Part shown: positions 1 through 4,916 of the stretch, in pieces
How positions within the stretch are numbered: the first letter of the stretch is position 1
Layout: the number at the start of each line of letters is the position of its first letter
Assembly (NCBI GenBank): GCA_937931765.1
Contig: CALHAO010000427.1
Coordinates: 1 to 5,062, forward strand
Source of the DNA: an uncultured Thiotrichaceae bacterium
Lineage (GTDB): Bacteria; Pseudomonadota; Gammaproteobacteria; Thiotrichales; Thiotrichaceae
DNA length: 5,062 nucleotides
Reading direction: 5' to 3'
Translations under genes and position numbers: made by a program
The notes under the pieces: model-generated
Told to the model about the DNA's origin: nothing
The model's database searches: none
The model's input: only the letters and a program-made list of their open reading frames with translations

Positions 1-199
1 TTCAACGGTGTCCGGCTGGTGCTTGAGCTGTTTGCAACGCTCATCCAGCCAAAGGGTGCGCTTGGGTTTATCCGTTTTTCCGGGATAGGCTGCGTAGGCC
101 ACTTTCGCCAGATACTCAGTGACATGGAAGAAATCGAGTAACTGCCGATCAGTATGCTTTTCCAGATAACGCCACAGCGATTCAGAGCCATTCTGAGAT
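1..199 (-). pseudogene. ISKra4-like transposase fragment, truncated at both ends
   Basis: Reading the minus strand leftward from about 199 gives an uninterrupted frame of about 66 residues containing NGSESLWRYLEKH, LLDFFHVTEYLAKVAYAAYP and TLWLDERCKQLKHQP. This run of motifs (a DG/NGSE turn, then DFFHxTEYL, then AYPxKTxKPKR) is what I remember from the catalytic middle of ISKra4-family transposases; the family call is from memory, not a search. The C-terminal part lies beyond the left window edge. On the N-terminal side the resemblance fades near position 199. The frame stays open to about 291 but has no ATG, GTG or TTG start, and its residues there are low-complexity and unlike a transposase. 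The likely reading is a dead remnant whose 5' half was removed or displaced when the neighbouring insertion sequence arrived. Whether the C-terminal half is intact cannot be seen. Confidence 0.65.
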
Positions 200-305
200 C
201 TAAGCCAGTCCGCCCCTGAACGCTGTAATAAAAAATTATTCTTCCGGCTATTTTTAAGGCAAAGTGGGCTATTTTTCTGGTTTAGCCACCATTACCCCTC
301 AATGA
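200..305. other. Gene-free IS junction
   Basis: This stretch joins the minus-strand ISKra4-like remnant to the plus-strand transposase and holds no gene. It is AT-rich around 227-240 and carries two direct copies of GGCTATTTTT. The left end of the second insertion sequence should lie here, but I found no terminal inverted repeat that matches convincingly downstream of 1796, so the exact border is open. Confidence 0.4.
246..276. repeat. Two direct copies of GGCTATTTTT
   Basis: GGCTATTTTT occurs at 246-255 and again at 267-276, with starts 21 bp apart (two helical turns). They lie just upstream of the transposase frame, where sub-terminal transposase binding sites are often found, but that role is only inferred. 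Chance is possible because the repeat is half a T-run. Confidence 0.4.
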
Positions 306-1796
306 GAGATCGTTCATGAAAAACAGCCCACAGCCCATCCTACCGTAAATACGCGTCAGCAACGTAGAAAAAACTGTTCCCACCAACGGCGTCAGTCGAA
401 GAAGCGTAAACAGCTGATCGTTGAACAAAAGCGCTCAGACACGGCGTTGCTCTATGAAATGCACACGACAATTCGTCACCACTTTCCCGCCCTGTTGACA
501 CAGATGCGTGCCATTGATGAGGTGCGCGAAAAAGCCTCCGACTATGAATTGGCGGCGCACCTGACGGCTTGCCTGGCGCTGTTTCTGTTCAAGCTGGGTT
601 CGCGCAATCAATGGAATCAGAAACGGAAGAAACAGCAGTTTCAGGATAATTATAAAAAGTTATTTGGCTTCGCAATGCCACACGGCGATTCAGTGAATGC
701 GGTGATCAGCCGTCTCAATGAAGATCAGGTGGAGAGACTGAAGCAGGATATGGTGCGTGCCTTACTGAACCGCAAAGTTTTTCGTTCTGAGCGCTACCGG
801 GACCAGTGGTACCGGATTGCCATTGATGGCAGCGGTGTGTCGAGTTTTGACCATCACCACTGTGAACAATGTCTGCACAAGACGTCAAAAAAGGGCAAGG
901 TGACGTATTCGCATCAAGTGCTGGATGCCCGTTTAGTCACACCCAATGGCTTCTCTGTGTCGGTAGCCACGGTGTGGATAGAAAACCCTGAAGGGGGTGA
1001 CTACGACAAGCAGGACTGTGAGCGTAAAGCCTTTCAACGGCTGGCCACCCGGCTGCATCAGGCATTTCCCCGCTTACCGATTCTCATTCTGGCCGATGGT
1101 TTGTACCCCTACGAAGGCTTCTTCCAGACTTGTCAGACTGCTGGCTGGGCTTTTTCCGCCACCTTCAAAGACGGCAATCTGCCCACCATCTGGCAGGAAA
1201 TCAACGCGCTCAAACCTTTACAGTCAGGGCAGCAGCAGACGCATACCCGCTATCAACCAGGCAAGGCGGGCGCTACCACGATTCGTAGTGATTATGAATG
1301 GGTGACTGATCTGGATTACCAGGGTTATACGCTGCATTGGGTGAGCTGTTGTGAAACCACAACCCGGCAAAAGAAACAGCCGGATGGCACCGTCATCGAA
1401 GAAAAGAAACAGGCGTATTTTGTTCATATCACCAATTTGCCCGTGACTCAGGCCAATGTAGTCGCCACCAGTCAGACCGCCCGCCTGAGATGGAAGATTG
1501 AGAACGAAGGCTTCAATACCCTGAAGAACGGTGGCTATGGCATGGAGCATAAGTGGGCGCGAAAAAGTTATCGTGCGTTGAAGAATTATTATCAGTTCAT
1601 GCAAATGGCCCACCTGATTCATCAATTAATGTTGAAACGGCAAACCTTTGTCGCGACCTACCTGACAGGGACTAATCATCCCACGGTGAAAGCGTTGTGG
1701 GATGATCTTGTGGGGGCTATGCAATGGCGGAAAGTGAAACGTAAATTATTGCGACTTATTGATGAGACGCCGATTCAATGGCGGCTGGTTACCTGA
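306..1796 (+). mobile_element. IS4-superfamily insertion sequence, borders unresolved
   Basis: This is the minimum extent of an insertion sequence, based on its transposase reading frame, which is open from 306 and ends at 1796. The true ends should lie somewhat outside, within 200-305 on the left and after 1797 on the right. No matching terminal inverted repeats or target-site duplication could be recognised by eye. It abuts a fragment of a different transposase on its left, suggesting an insertion into, or recombination with, older IS debris. Confidence 0.5.
447..1796 (+). CDS. DDE transposase, IS4 superfamily
   Basis: Catalyses cut-and-paste type movement of its own insertion sequence through an RNase H-like DDE core. 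The first acidic residue is D127 in IAIDGSG, the second D217 in LILADGLYPYEG, and the glutamate lies in RWKIENEGFNTLK (E352 or E354), followed by GYGMEHKW. This last block is the equivalent of the IS4 family Y-R-E-K signature with one extra residue before the lysine. The length of 449 aa is normal for the group, and the C-terminus with its helical YYQFMQMAHLIHQL segment looks intact. The start used is TTG; the first ATG is at 459. Neither has a good SD. The same frame is open back to 306 and encodes a strongly basic stretch (QQRRK, HQRRQSKKRKQ) that looks like real transposase N-terminus, so the true start may be lost or frameshifted. I cannot assign the IS subgroup with certainty. Confidence 0.85.
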   Translation: MLYEMHTTIRHHFPALLTQMRAIDEVREKASDYELAAHLTACLALFLFKLGSRNQWNQKRKKQQFQDNYKKLFGFAMPHGDSVNAVISRLNEDQVERLKQDMVRALLNRKVFRSERYRDQWYRIAIDGSGVSSFDHHHCEQCLHKTSKKGKVTYSHQVLDARLVTPNGFSVSVATVWIENPEGGDYDKQDCERKAFQRLATRLHQAFPRLPILILADGLYPYEGFFQTCQTAGWAFSATFKDGNLPTIWQEINALKPLQSGQQQTHTRYQPGKAGATTIRSDYEWVTDLDYQGYTLHWVSCCETTTRQKKQPDGTVIEEKKQAYFVHITNLPVTQANVVATSQTARLRWKIENEGFNTLKNGGYGMEHKWARKSYRALKNYYQFMQMAHLIHQLMLKRQTFVATYLTGTNHPTVKALWDDLVGAMQWRKVKRKLLRLIDETPIQWRLVT

Positions 1797-2015
1797 GCCA
1801 GCGGAGACGCCCGCTCCGTAATACGGGATTAACCTGACAAACCGATAGGAGGTGAAACGAACAAGCATTGAAAAAAAGAATAGGCTGATGCTGAGGGTCA
1901 CTACGGCAGGTTAGGCTGTGCCTAAATCAAATACAATGCTTGGAGAAAGGCGTGACACTGAATTGCTGTTGTTGGGCAGATTGATTGACAAATCAAACGA
2001 ATATGAATCACATGC
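1797..2015. other. Gene-free region with inverted repeats and orphan SD-like site
   Basis: No credible gene lies here. The stretch contains CCGT-AAT-ACGG near 1817-1827, a nine-base match to the 16S anti-SD (AGGAGGTGA, 1847-1855) with no reading frame of useful length behind it, a CAAGCATTG/CAATGCTTG inverted repeat, an internal TTAGGC/GCCTAA hairpin, and TTGATT-GACA-AATCAA at 1981-1996. It could include the right end of the insertion sequence, a structured non-coding RNA, or the debris of a lost gene. The sequence alone does not decide. Confidence 0.4.
1862..1942. repeat. 9-bp inverted repeat enclosing a hairpin
   Basis: CAAGCATTG at 1862-1870 is the exact reverse complement of CAATGCTTG at 1934-1942. 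The 63 bases between them contain a second perfect hairpin, TTAGGC-TGT-GCCTAA (1911-1925). Together they could fold into a stem with an inner stem-loop of about 80 nt. No U-tract follows, so it is not a simple terminator. Confidence 0.45.
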
Positions 2016-2280
2016 ACTTTCCTCAACCCTTACCAAACCTTTACCACTTCCTTATGACTGATTTCCTGCTGACCAGTAACCTACACACATCGCTAAACAA
2101 CTTAGCAACCACAAACAACCAACAGGAAACGATCATGAACATCTCTAAATTAAACCAAGCAGTTAGAACGACAGTTTTCACCATCGCCAGTATCGCAGCA
2201 ACGGCCACAGCAACTATGCCGAGTGCATCAGTCGTCGGAACGGGTGTCGCAATGACAGGCCTTATGGCCATCTCCTCACC
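2016..2280 (+). repeat. Direct repeat, copy 1 (upstream region plus signal-peptide coding)
   Basis: Starting at ACTTTCC, this segment matches 4801-5062. The first 155 bases are about 90 percent alike with a 3-base gap just before the RBS. The last 110 bases (2171-2280) are identical to 4953-5062. The repeat covers the presumed promoter region, RBS, start codon and most of the signal peptide of an exported protein. Its true right end is unknown because copy 2 leaves the window. Confidence 0.95.
2025..2045 (+). promoter_or_regulatory. Possible tandem operator AACCYTTACC x2
   Basis: AACCCTTACC (2025-2034) and AACCTTTACC (2036-2045) are the same ten-mer with one change, with starts 11 bp apart (about one helical turn) and about 90 bp ahead of the exported-protein start. 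The arrangement is kept in the second copy. Tandem half-sites at 11-bp spacing are typical for OmpR/PhoB-type response regulators. The regulator is unknown and the function is inferred from spacing and conservation only. Confidence 0.3.
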
Positions 2281-2542
2281 CGCGATGGCAGCACAGTGTA
2301 AAGGCGTCGCTGTTGGTAAAGGTACCGCAAAGGCTTTCTCTAATAAAGCGGGTATCCGCCGCGCAAAACGTCGTGCAATCCGGAACTGGAAAAGCGAAGT
2401 TAAAGATCGGTTTGGTCGTAATTTTGCAGACTTTGATGATGCGCGAAACGTACGCTTCCTGAACTGTGAGGCTGTAAAAGGCTCTGGCGGTCAGAGTGGA
2501 TTTCAACGCTGCACTGTTCGTGCCACAGCATGTAACGGCTAA
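2135..2542 (+). CDS. Small exported cysteine-containing protein, function unknown
   Basis: 135 aa. The start is ATG at 2135, chosen because AGGA (2124-2127) sits seven bases ahead and because the paralogue further right keeps the same RBS and start; the frame is open upstream but no signal supports a longer protein. Residues 1-52 form a long signal peptide: short basic start, hydrophobic stretches at about 14-27 and 33-46, and a type I cleavage motif PAMA before AQC. The mature part is about 83 aa, with C55, C111, C126 and C133, enough for two disulfides, and a basic helical segment (GIRRAKRRAIRNWKSEV, about 73-89) followed by RFGRNFADFDDARN. The pattern of Gly-rich start, A/K/R helix with a central Trp and closing cysteines recalls small periplasmic proteins of unknown function in proteobacteria. 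It ends at a strong terminator and converges with the endonuclease gene. A periplasmic or secreted location is inferred; no enzymatic motif is visible. Confidence 0.8.
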   Translation: MNISKLNQAVRTTVFTIASIAATATATMPSASVVGTGVAMTGLMAISSPAMAAQCKGVAVGKGTAKAFSNKAGIRRAKRRAIRNWKSEVKDRFGRNFADFDDARNVRFLNCEAVKGSGGQSGFQRCTVRATACNG

Positions 2543-2572
2543 AGGGTAGCTGCCTAATCACTTCATATATGC

Positions 2573-2603
2573 AAGCCCGCACTATAAGATGCGGGCTTTA
2601 TTT
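2573..2603 (+). terminator. Intrinsic terminator of the exported-protein gene
   Basis: AAGCCCGCA (2573-2581) pairs perfectly with TGCGGGCTT (2590-2598) around an 8-base loop, a GC-rich 9-bp stem followed on the plus strand by TTATTT. It lies 30 bp after the stop at 2542. On the minus strand the tail after the stem is only TT followed by GCATATATG, so it would be a weaker terminator for the converging endonuclease gene. Confidence 0.85.
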
Positions 2604-2615
2604 GCGCTCTTTCCG

Positions 2616-3227
2616 TTATTTCTTTGGCTGTTGAAATTCAGCCCATCCATCTGTGCCCTTTGGGATCAAAGGAGATCGCCCATCTTCTGCATCATGTTCG
2701 ATTTCTATGATTCCAAGATAACCTGTTGTAATTTTCAGGCTATTCCATACCGGGAAGTAAGGAGCTATTTCCTGATAATTACCAACTCTGTCAGTAAGGT
2801 AGTTGTACATTTTACGTGAGGGTAAAATCAGAATCCCGCCACTCAGAACACCTTCCAATATACCAAGAGCCATCTTGTTTACAGCTCTATGGGATGAAGA
2901 TATATTTCCAGTCTCCCACTCCAGAGCAAATAATTTCCCGGCGCCAAGGTCTTTTGTGGCATCAAGTGGGCCAGGACGCATTCCAGATGTAATCTTCAGG
3001 CGGTTTTCAAGTATCCACCCAGAACGTTCTAAATGTGCCATACAACCATTTTTAATGGGTTTGACGCCATTGCCTTTCTTGGTTGGATTGATAGAGAAAG
3101 AGTTGCCACCCAAAGGCCAAACCACTTGTTCAATAGCTGCTTCTACCTCAAAAGTAAGCTGCTGAAACTCAGTTGAGTCGAAAAACCGCCCATTTTTCAA
3201 CAAAGTTTCGGTTCTAATTATTTTCAT
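2616..3227 (-). CDS. Type II restriction endonuclease, BamHI/OkrAI family
   Basis: 203 aa, cytoplasmic homodimer expected, cutting unmethylated DNA, predicted target GGATCC. Alignment from memory to BamHI gives SINPTKKGNGVKPIK (about 45-59), LDATKD with D89 (BamHI D94), LEWETGNISSSHRAVNK with E103 and E105 (BamHI E111 and E113), YLTDRVGNYQEIAPYF and SPLIPKGTDG near the end. E74 likely matches BamHI E77. Base-contacting residues also line up at a constant offset of eight: N108, S110, R114, D146 and R147 for BamHI N116, S118, R122, D154 and R155. The protein is shorter than BamHI (213 aa) and its C-terminal tail after IPKGTDG differs, as in the smaller relative OkrAI. The ATG at 3227 overlaps the controller stop by 14 bp, indicating translational coupling; a TTG directly before it is a less likely start. 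The upstream SD is weak (GTGGA). Frame intact; probably active. Confidence 0.93.
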   Translation of the reverse strand: MKIIRTETLLKNGRFFDSTEFQQLTFEVEAAIEQVVWPLGGNSFSINPTKKGNGVKPIKNGCMAHLERSGWILENRLKITSGMRPGPLDATKDLGAGKLFALEWETGNISSSHRAVNKMALGILEGVLSGGILILPSRKMYNYLTDRVGNYQEIAPYFPVWNSLKITTGYLGIIEIEHDAEDGRSPLIPKGTDGWAEFQQPKK

Positions 3228-3447
3228 CAATTAAGTCCACGGTGAGTTCAACCAATTCAGTTGCAGGTACTCCAAGGGATTTTGAGATTAACAAAATTGA
3301 GGTCAGCGAAGGTTGTCTCTGACCACGCTCAAGCAGAGAAATGAAAGTTCTGTCCAAATTGCACTTCAATGCCAGGCGCTCTTGAGATAAACCTTTTTGG
3401 TTTCTGATGTCTTTCAGGACTTTTCCAAATGCTTCTTCAGGTTTCAT
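3214..3447 (-). CDS. Restriction-modification controller (C) protein, XRE family
   Basis: 77-aa DNA-binding regulator of the adjacent system. Almost the whole chain is one HTH_3/XRE domain: helix 1 at about 6-17 (FGKVLKDIRNQK), helix 2 from S21 (SQERLALKCN), recognition helix from about L31 (DRTFISLLERGQRQPSL), then ISKSLGVPATELVEL as the dimerisation end. The GLSQE...DRTFIS.LERG pattern and the size match C proteins of PvuII, BamHI and Esp1396I type. It is the first gene of an operon with the endonuclease (14-bp overlap) and divergent from the methyltransferase, the layout known for BamHI. SD GAGGA lies about seven bases before ATG. By family knowledge the dimer binds two adjacent C-boxes, first activating its own promoter and then repressing at higher level, which delays the endonuclease after entry into a new host. 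Confidence 0.92.
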   Translation of the reverse strand: MKPEEAFGKVLKDIRNQKGLSQERLALKCNLDRTFISLLERGQRQPSLTSILLISKSLGVPATELVELTVDLIDENN

Positions 3448-3452
3448 TACAT

Positions 3453-3470
3453 ATCCTCGGGCATGAGGAT
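3453..3470 (-). repeat. Perfect inverted repeat over the controller RBS
   Basis: On the minus strand ATCCTC-ATGCCC-GAGGAT is a 6-bp stem with a 6-base loop, and its 3' arm contains the controller SD (GAGGA). The loop carries an ATG opening a five-codon frame (MPEDM) whose TAA overlaps the controller start in TAATG. If transcription begins near 3462, as the proposed -10 suggests, only the 3' arm is in the RNA, so translational control would need a start further upstream. Confidence 0.4.
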
Positions 3471-3497
3471 TTTCCGTGGTCTGTGGACTATGGTCGA
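3469..3497 (-). promoter_or_regulatory. Candidate C-R operon promoter
   Basis: On the minus strand, TCGACC (3497-3492) is 4/6 to the -35 consensus and GAAAAT (3474-3469) 4/6 to the -10, with a 17-bp gap. The weak -35 overlaps the controller-proximal C-box, the arrangement expected for a promoter that needs C protein for activation. The start would fall near 3462, giving a 5' leader of about 15 nt. An alternative is TTGCAG (3514-3509) with CATAGT (3492-3487), spacing 16. Confidence 0.45.
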
Positions 3498-3509
3498 CGG
3501 ACTATAGTC
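3486..3509. promoter_or_regulatory. Paired C-boxes (controller operator)
   Basis: GACTATAGTC (3500-3509) is a perfect 10-bp palindrome and GACTATGGTC (3486-3495) the same site with one change; their starts are 14 bp apart. Read on the minus strand this is GACTATAGTC-CGTC-GACCATAGTC followed by CACA, closely like the GACT...AGTCCGTGTGA...AGTC operator of Esp1396I-type systems. By that model the perfect copy farther from the controller gene is the high-affinity activation site, and the imperfect one overlaps the -35 and gives repression when filled. A further GACCAC at 3478-3483 on the minus strand continues the 14-bp period as a possible degenerate third half-site. Confidence 0.88.
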
Positions 3510-3528
3510 TGCAAATGCAATTAATGTC

Positions 3529-3537
3529 TGTTACACT
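3529..3537 (+). promoter_or_regulatory. Candidate extended -10 promoter of the methyltransferase
   Basis: TG-T-TACACT is an extended -10 element 27 bp before the methyltransferase ATG; the -35 region (CTGCAA) is poor. The C-boxes end about 19 bp upstream of the -10, so controller binding would cover the -35 position and could repress the methyltransferase. The RBS is AGAGG at 3553-3557, seven bases from the ATG. Confidence 0.4.
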
Positions 3538-3564
3538 GCTTTCCAGTTAATAAGAGGTTTCCCC

Positions 3565-4797
3565 ATGGGGTATTCAGATCAGTTTTTTCAGGCGTTAGGT
3601 GTTTCCCAAGGGTATGGCGGGAATTTGGCTGCTGTTGCGAAACAGTGCGGCATTCCTGCTGCAAAGCTAAAATACTACAACGAAAAAAACATCATTCCTT
3701 CCGGGTGTGACCTGGAAAAAATTGAAGCGGCCACTGGCATCACTGAAATGCTTCTTCGCTTGAAAATGGGGCGGCTGAATAAAGATCTGATTCAAGCAAT
3801 ACAACAGTATTCTGCTGAGTTGTTGCCCATTTTGGACAACCATAAACCACTCATTGAATCACCCCTAGATGACTGCAATTTAGAATTCCAGACTGATCTG
3901 GGAAAGCTTTACAGAGGCGATTGTTACAGCCTTTTGAAATCCATGGATAGTGATAGCATTGATTTGGTTTTTGCAGATCCACCCTTCAATCTTTCAAAGC
4001 TATACCCGTCTGAAATAAATGACAACCTCAAAGAAGAAAAGTACCTAAACTGGTGCCAGGAATGGATACGGGAATGTGTGCGTGTTTTGAAACCGGGTGG
4101 CGCACTTTTCATCTGGAACCTGCCAAAGTGGAATGCTTCTTTGACGGATTTTCTAGGTGGTATGTTAACTTTCCGGAACTGGATTGGTGTGGACATTAAA
4201 TTCAGTTTACCTATACAGAATCGTTTGTACCCTTCCCATTATTCATTGCTTTATTACGTCAAAGGCGAAAAGCCAAACGTTTTTCATCCTGACCGCCTTG
4301 CTATGGATGTGTGCCCCAAGTGTTTAGGTGACCTGAAGGACTATGGCGGTTATAAAAGTAAGATGAACCCTAAAGGTGTCAATATCAGCGATATATGGAC
4401 AGATATTCCACCTGTACGACATGCCAAATACAAGCGGCGGAAGGGGTCGAATGAATTATCTTTGAAACTGCTGGACCGGATCATTGAGATGGCCTCTGAT
4501 GAAGGTGATCTGGTTTTTGATCCCTTTGGTGGCTCTGGAACAACTTACATGGCTGCAGAACTAAAAAACCGTCGCTGGGTGGGTTGTGAGCTAGGGCCAT
4601 CTGAGGTGATCCAACAAAGATTTGACGTGATAGACGAAGAAAGAAAAATTCTGGAGGGGTATCGATCACAGATCAATAATCTATTTCCCGAAAAGGTAAA
4701 AAAACTCAGAGAGAAAAAAGGGCTATGGACTTGTGAGACGGTGAAGGAGCCACGCAAAAAAGAACCCCAAATTTCATTGTTTGCGGCAAAGGGGTAA
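3565..4797 (+). CDS. Type II DNA amino-methyltransferase (probably N4-cytosine), BamHI-type partner
   Basis: 410 aa; protects host DNA by SAM-dependent methylation of the site cut by the adjacent endonuclease. Motif order is beta-class: catalytic motif IV DPPF at 138-141 (in LVFADPPFNLS), RVLKPGGALFIWNLP (173-187), motif VIII-like NRLYPSHYSLLYYVK (219-233), target-recognition part around 235-295, motif X-like LLDRIIEMAS (302-311), and SAM-binding motif I VFDPFGGSGTT (317-327). DPPF is more common in N6-adenine enzymes than the SPPY of most m4C enzymes, so base specificity is inferred from the BamHI-like partner (m4C in GGATCC), not from the motif. Residues 18-70 (AAVAKQCGIPAAKLKYYNE...LEKIEAATGITEMLLRLKMG) read like an XRE-type helix-turn-helix, suggesting self-repression or added DNA contact. 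The start is supported by AGAGG seven bases upstream. The stop lies 3 bp before the downstream repeat; no terminator is seen. Confidence 0.93.
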   Translation: MGYSDQFFQALGVSQGYGGNLAAVAKQCGIPAAKLKYYNEKNIIPSGCDLEKIEAATGITEMLLRLKMGRLNKDLIQAIQQYSAELLPILDNHKPLIESPLDDCNLEFQTDLGKLYRGDCYSLLKSMDSDSIDLVFADPPFNLSKLYPSEINDNLKEEKYLNWCQEWIRECVRVLKPGGALFIWNLPKWNASLTDFLGGMLTFRNWIGVDIKFSLPIQNRLYPSHYSLLYYVKGEKPNVFHPDRLAMDVCPKCLGDLKDYGGYKSKMNPKGVNISDIWTDIPPVRHAKYKRRKGSNELSLKLLDRIIEMASDEGDLVFDPFGGSGTTYMAAELKNRRWVGCELGPSEVIQQRFDVIDEERKILEGYRSQINNLFPEKVKKLREKKGLWTCETVKEPRKKEPQISLFAAKG

Positions 4798-4809
4798 ACG
4801 ACTTTCCTC

Positions 4810-4830
4810 AATCCTTACCAAACCTTTACC
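4810..4830 (+). promoter_or_regulatory. Possible tandem operator, second copy
   Basis: AATCCTTACC (4810-4819) and AACCTTTACC (4821-4830) keep the 11-bp spacing of the pair found ahead of the first exported-protein gene, although bases around them have changed. This supports shared regulation of the two paralogues, though the short time since duplication may also explain it. Confidence 0.3.
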
Positions 4831-4916
4831 GTTTCATTATGACTGATTTCCTACTGGCCAGTAACCTACACACATCGCTAAACAACTTAGCAAACACCAA
4901 CCAAAAGGAAACGATC

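Noticed and set aside
997..1625. Reading frames of about 100-130 aa overlapping the transposase on both strands
   Set aside because: They are contained in the transposase gene in other frames and show no recognisable protein features; they are shadows of its codon bias.
1910..1925. Integron attC site (GTTAGGC core)
   Set aside because: Only one core-like heptamer is present, the partner core RYYYAAC is lacking, and there is no integrase or gene cassette layout.
1862..1942. Retron-like non-coding RNA bounded by inverted repeats
   Set aside because: The inverted repeat resembles a1/a2 arms, but the enclosed segment is only 63 nt and there is no reverse transcriptase gene anywhere in the window.
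1985..2134. Longer version of the exported protein starting near 1985
   Set aside because: The frame is open, but there is no RBS, and the added residues are Asn/Thr/His-rich and unlike a protein start. The ATG at 2135 has a good SD and precedes a proper signal peptide, and the paralogue uses the equivalent start.
2285..2299. Lipoprotein signal at the MAAQC of the exported protein
   Set aside because: A lipobox needs a small residue such as G, A or S just before the cysteine and an aliphatic residue at -3. Here Gln precedes the cysteine, and PAMA before AQC fits signal peptidase I better.
2589..2819. Small plus-strand frame beginning in the terminator stem
   Set aside because: It begins inside the terminator hairpin, lacks an RBS and runs antisense through the end of the endonuclease gene.
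2803..3165. Plus-strand 120-aa reading frame opposite the endonuclease
   Set aside because: It lies fully antisense to a clearly homologous BamHI-like gene, has no recognisable domain and no good RBS.
4312..4323. Zinc ribbon in the methyltransferase (CPKC)
   Set aside because: Only one CxxC pair is present, with no second pair at a suitable distance, so a metal site cannot be supported.
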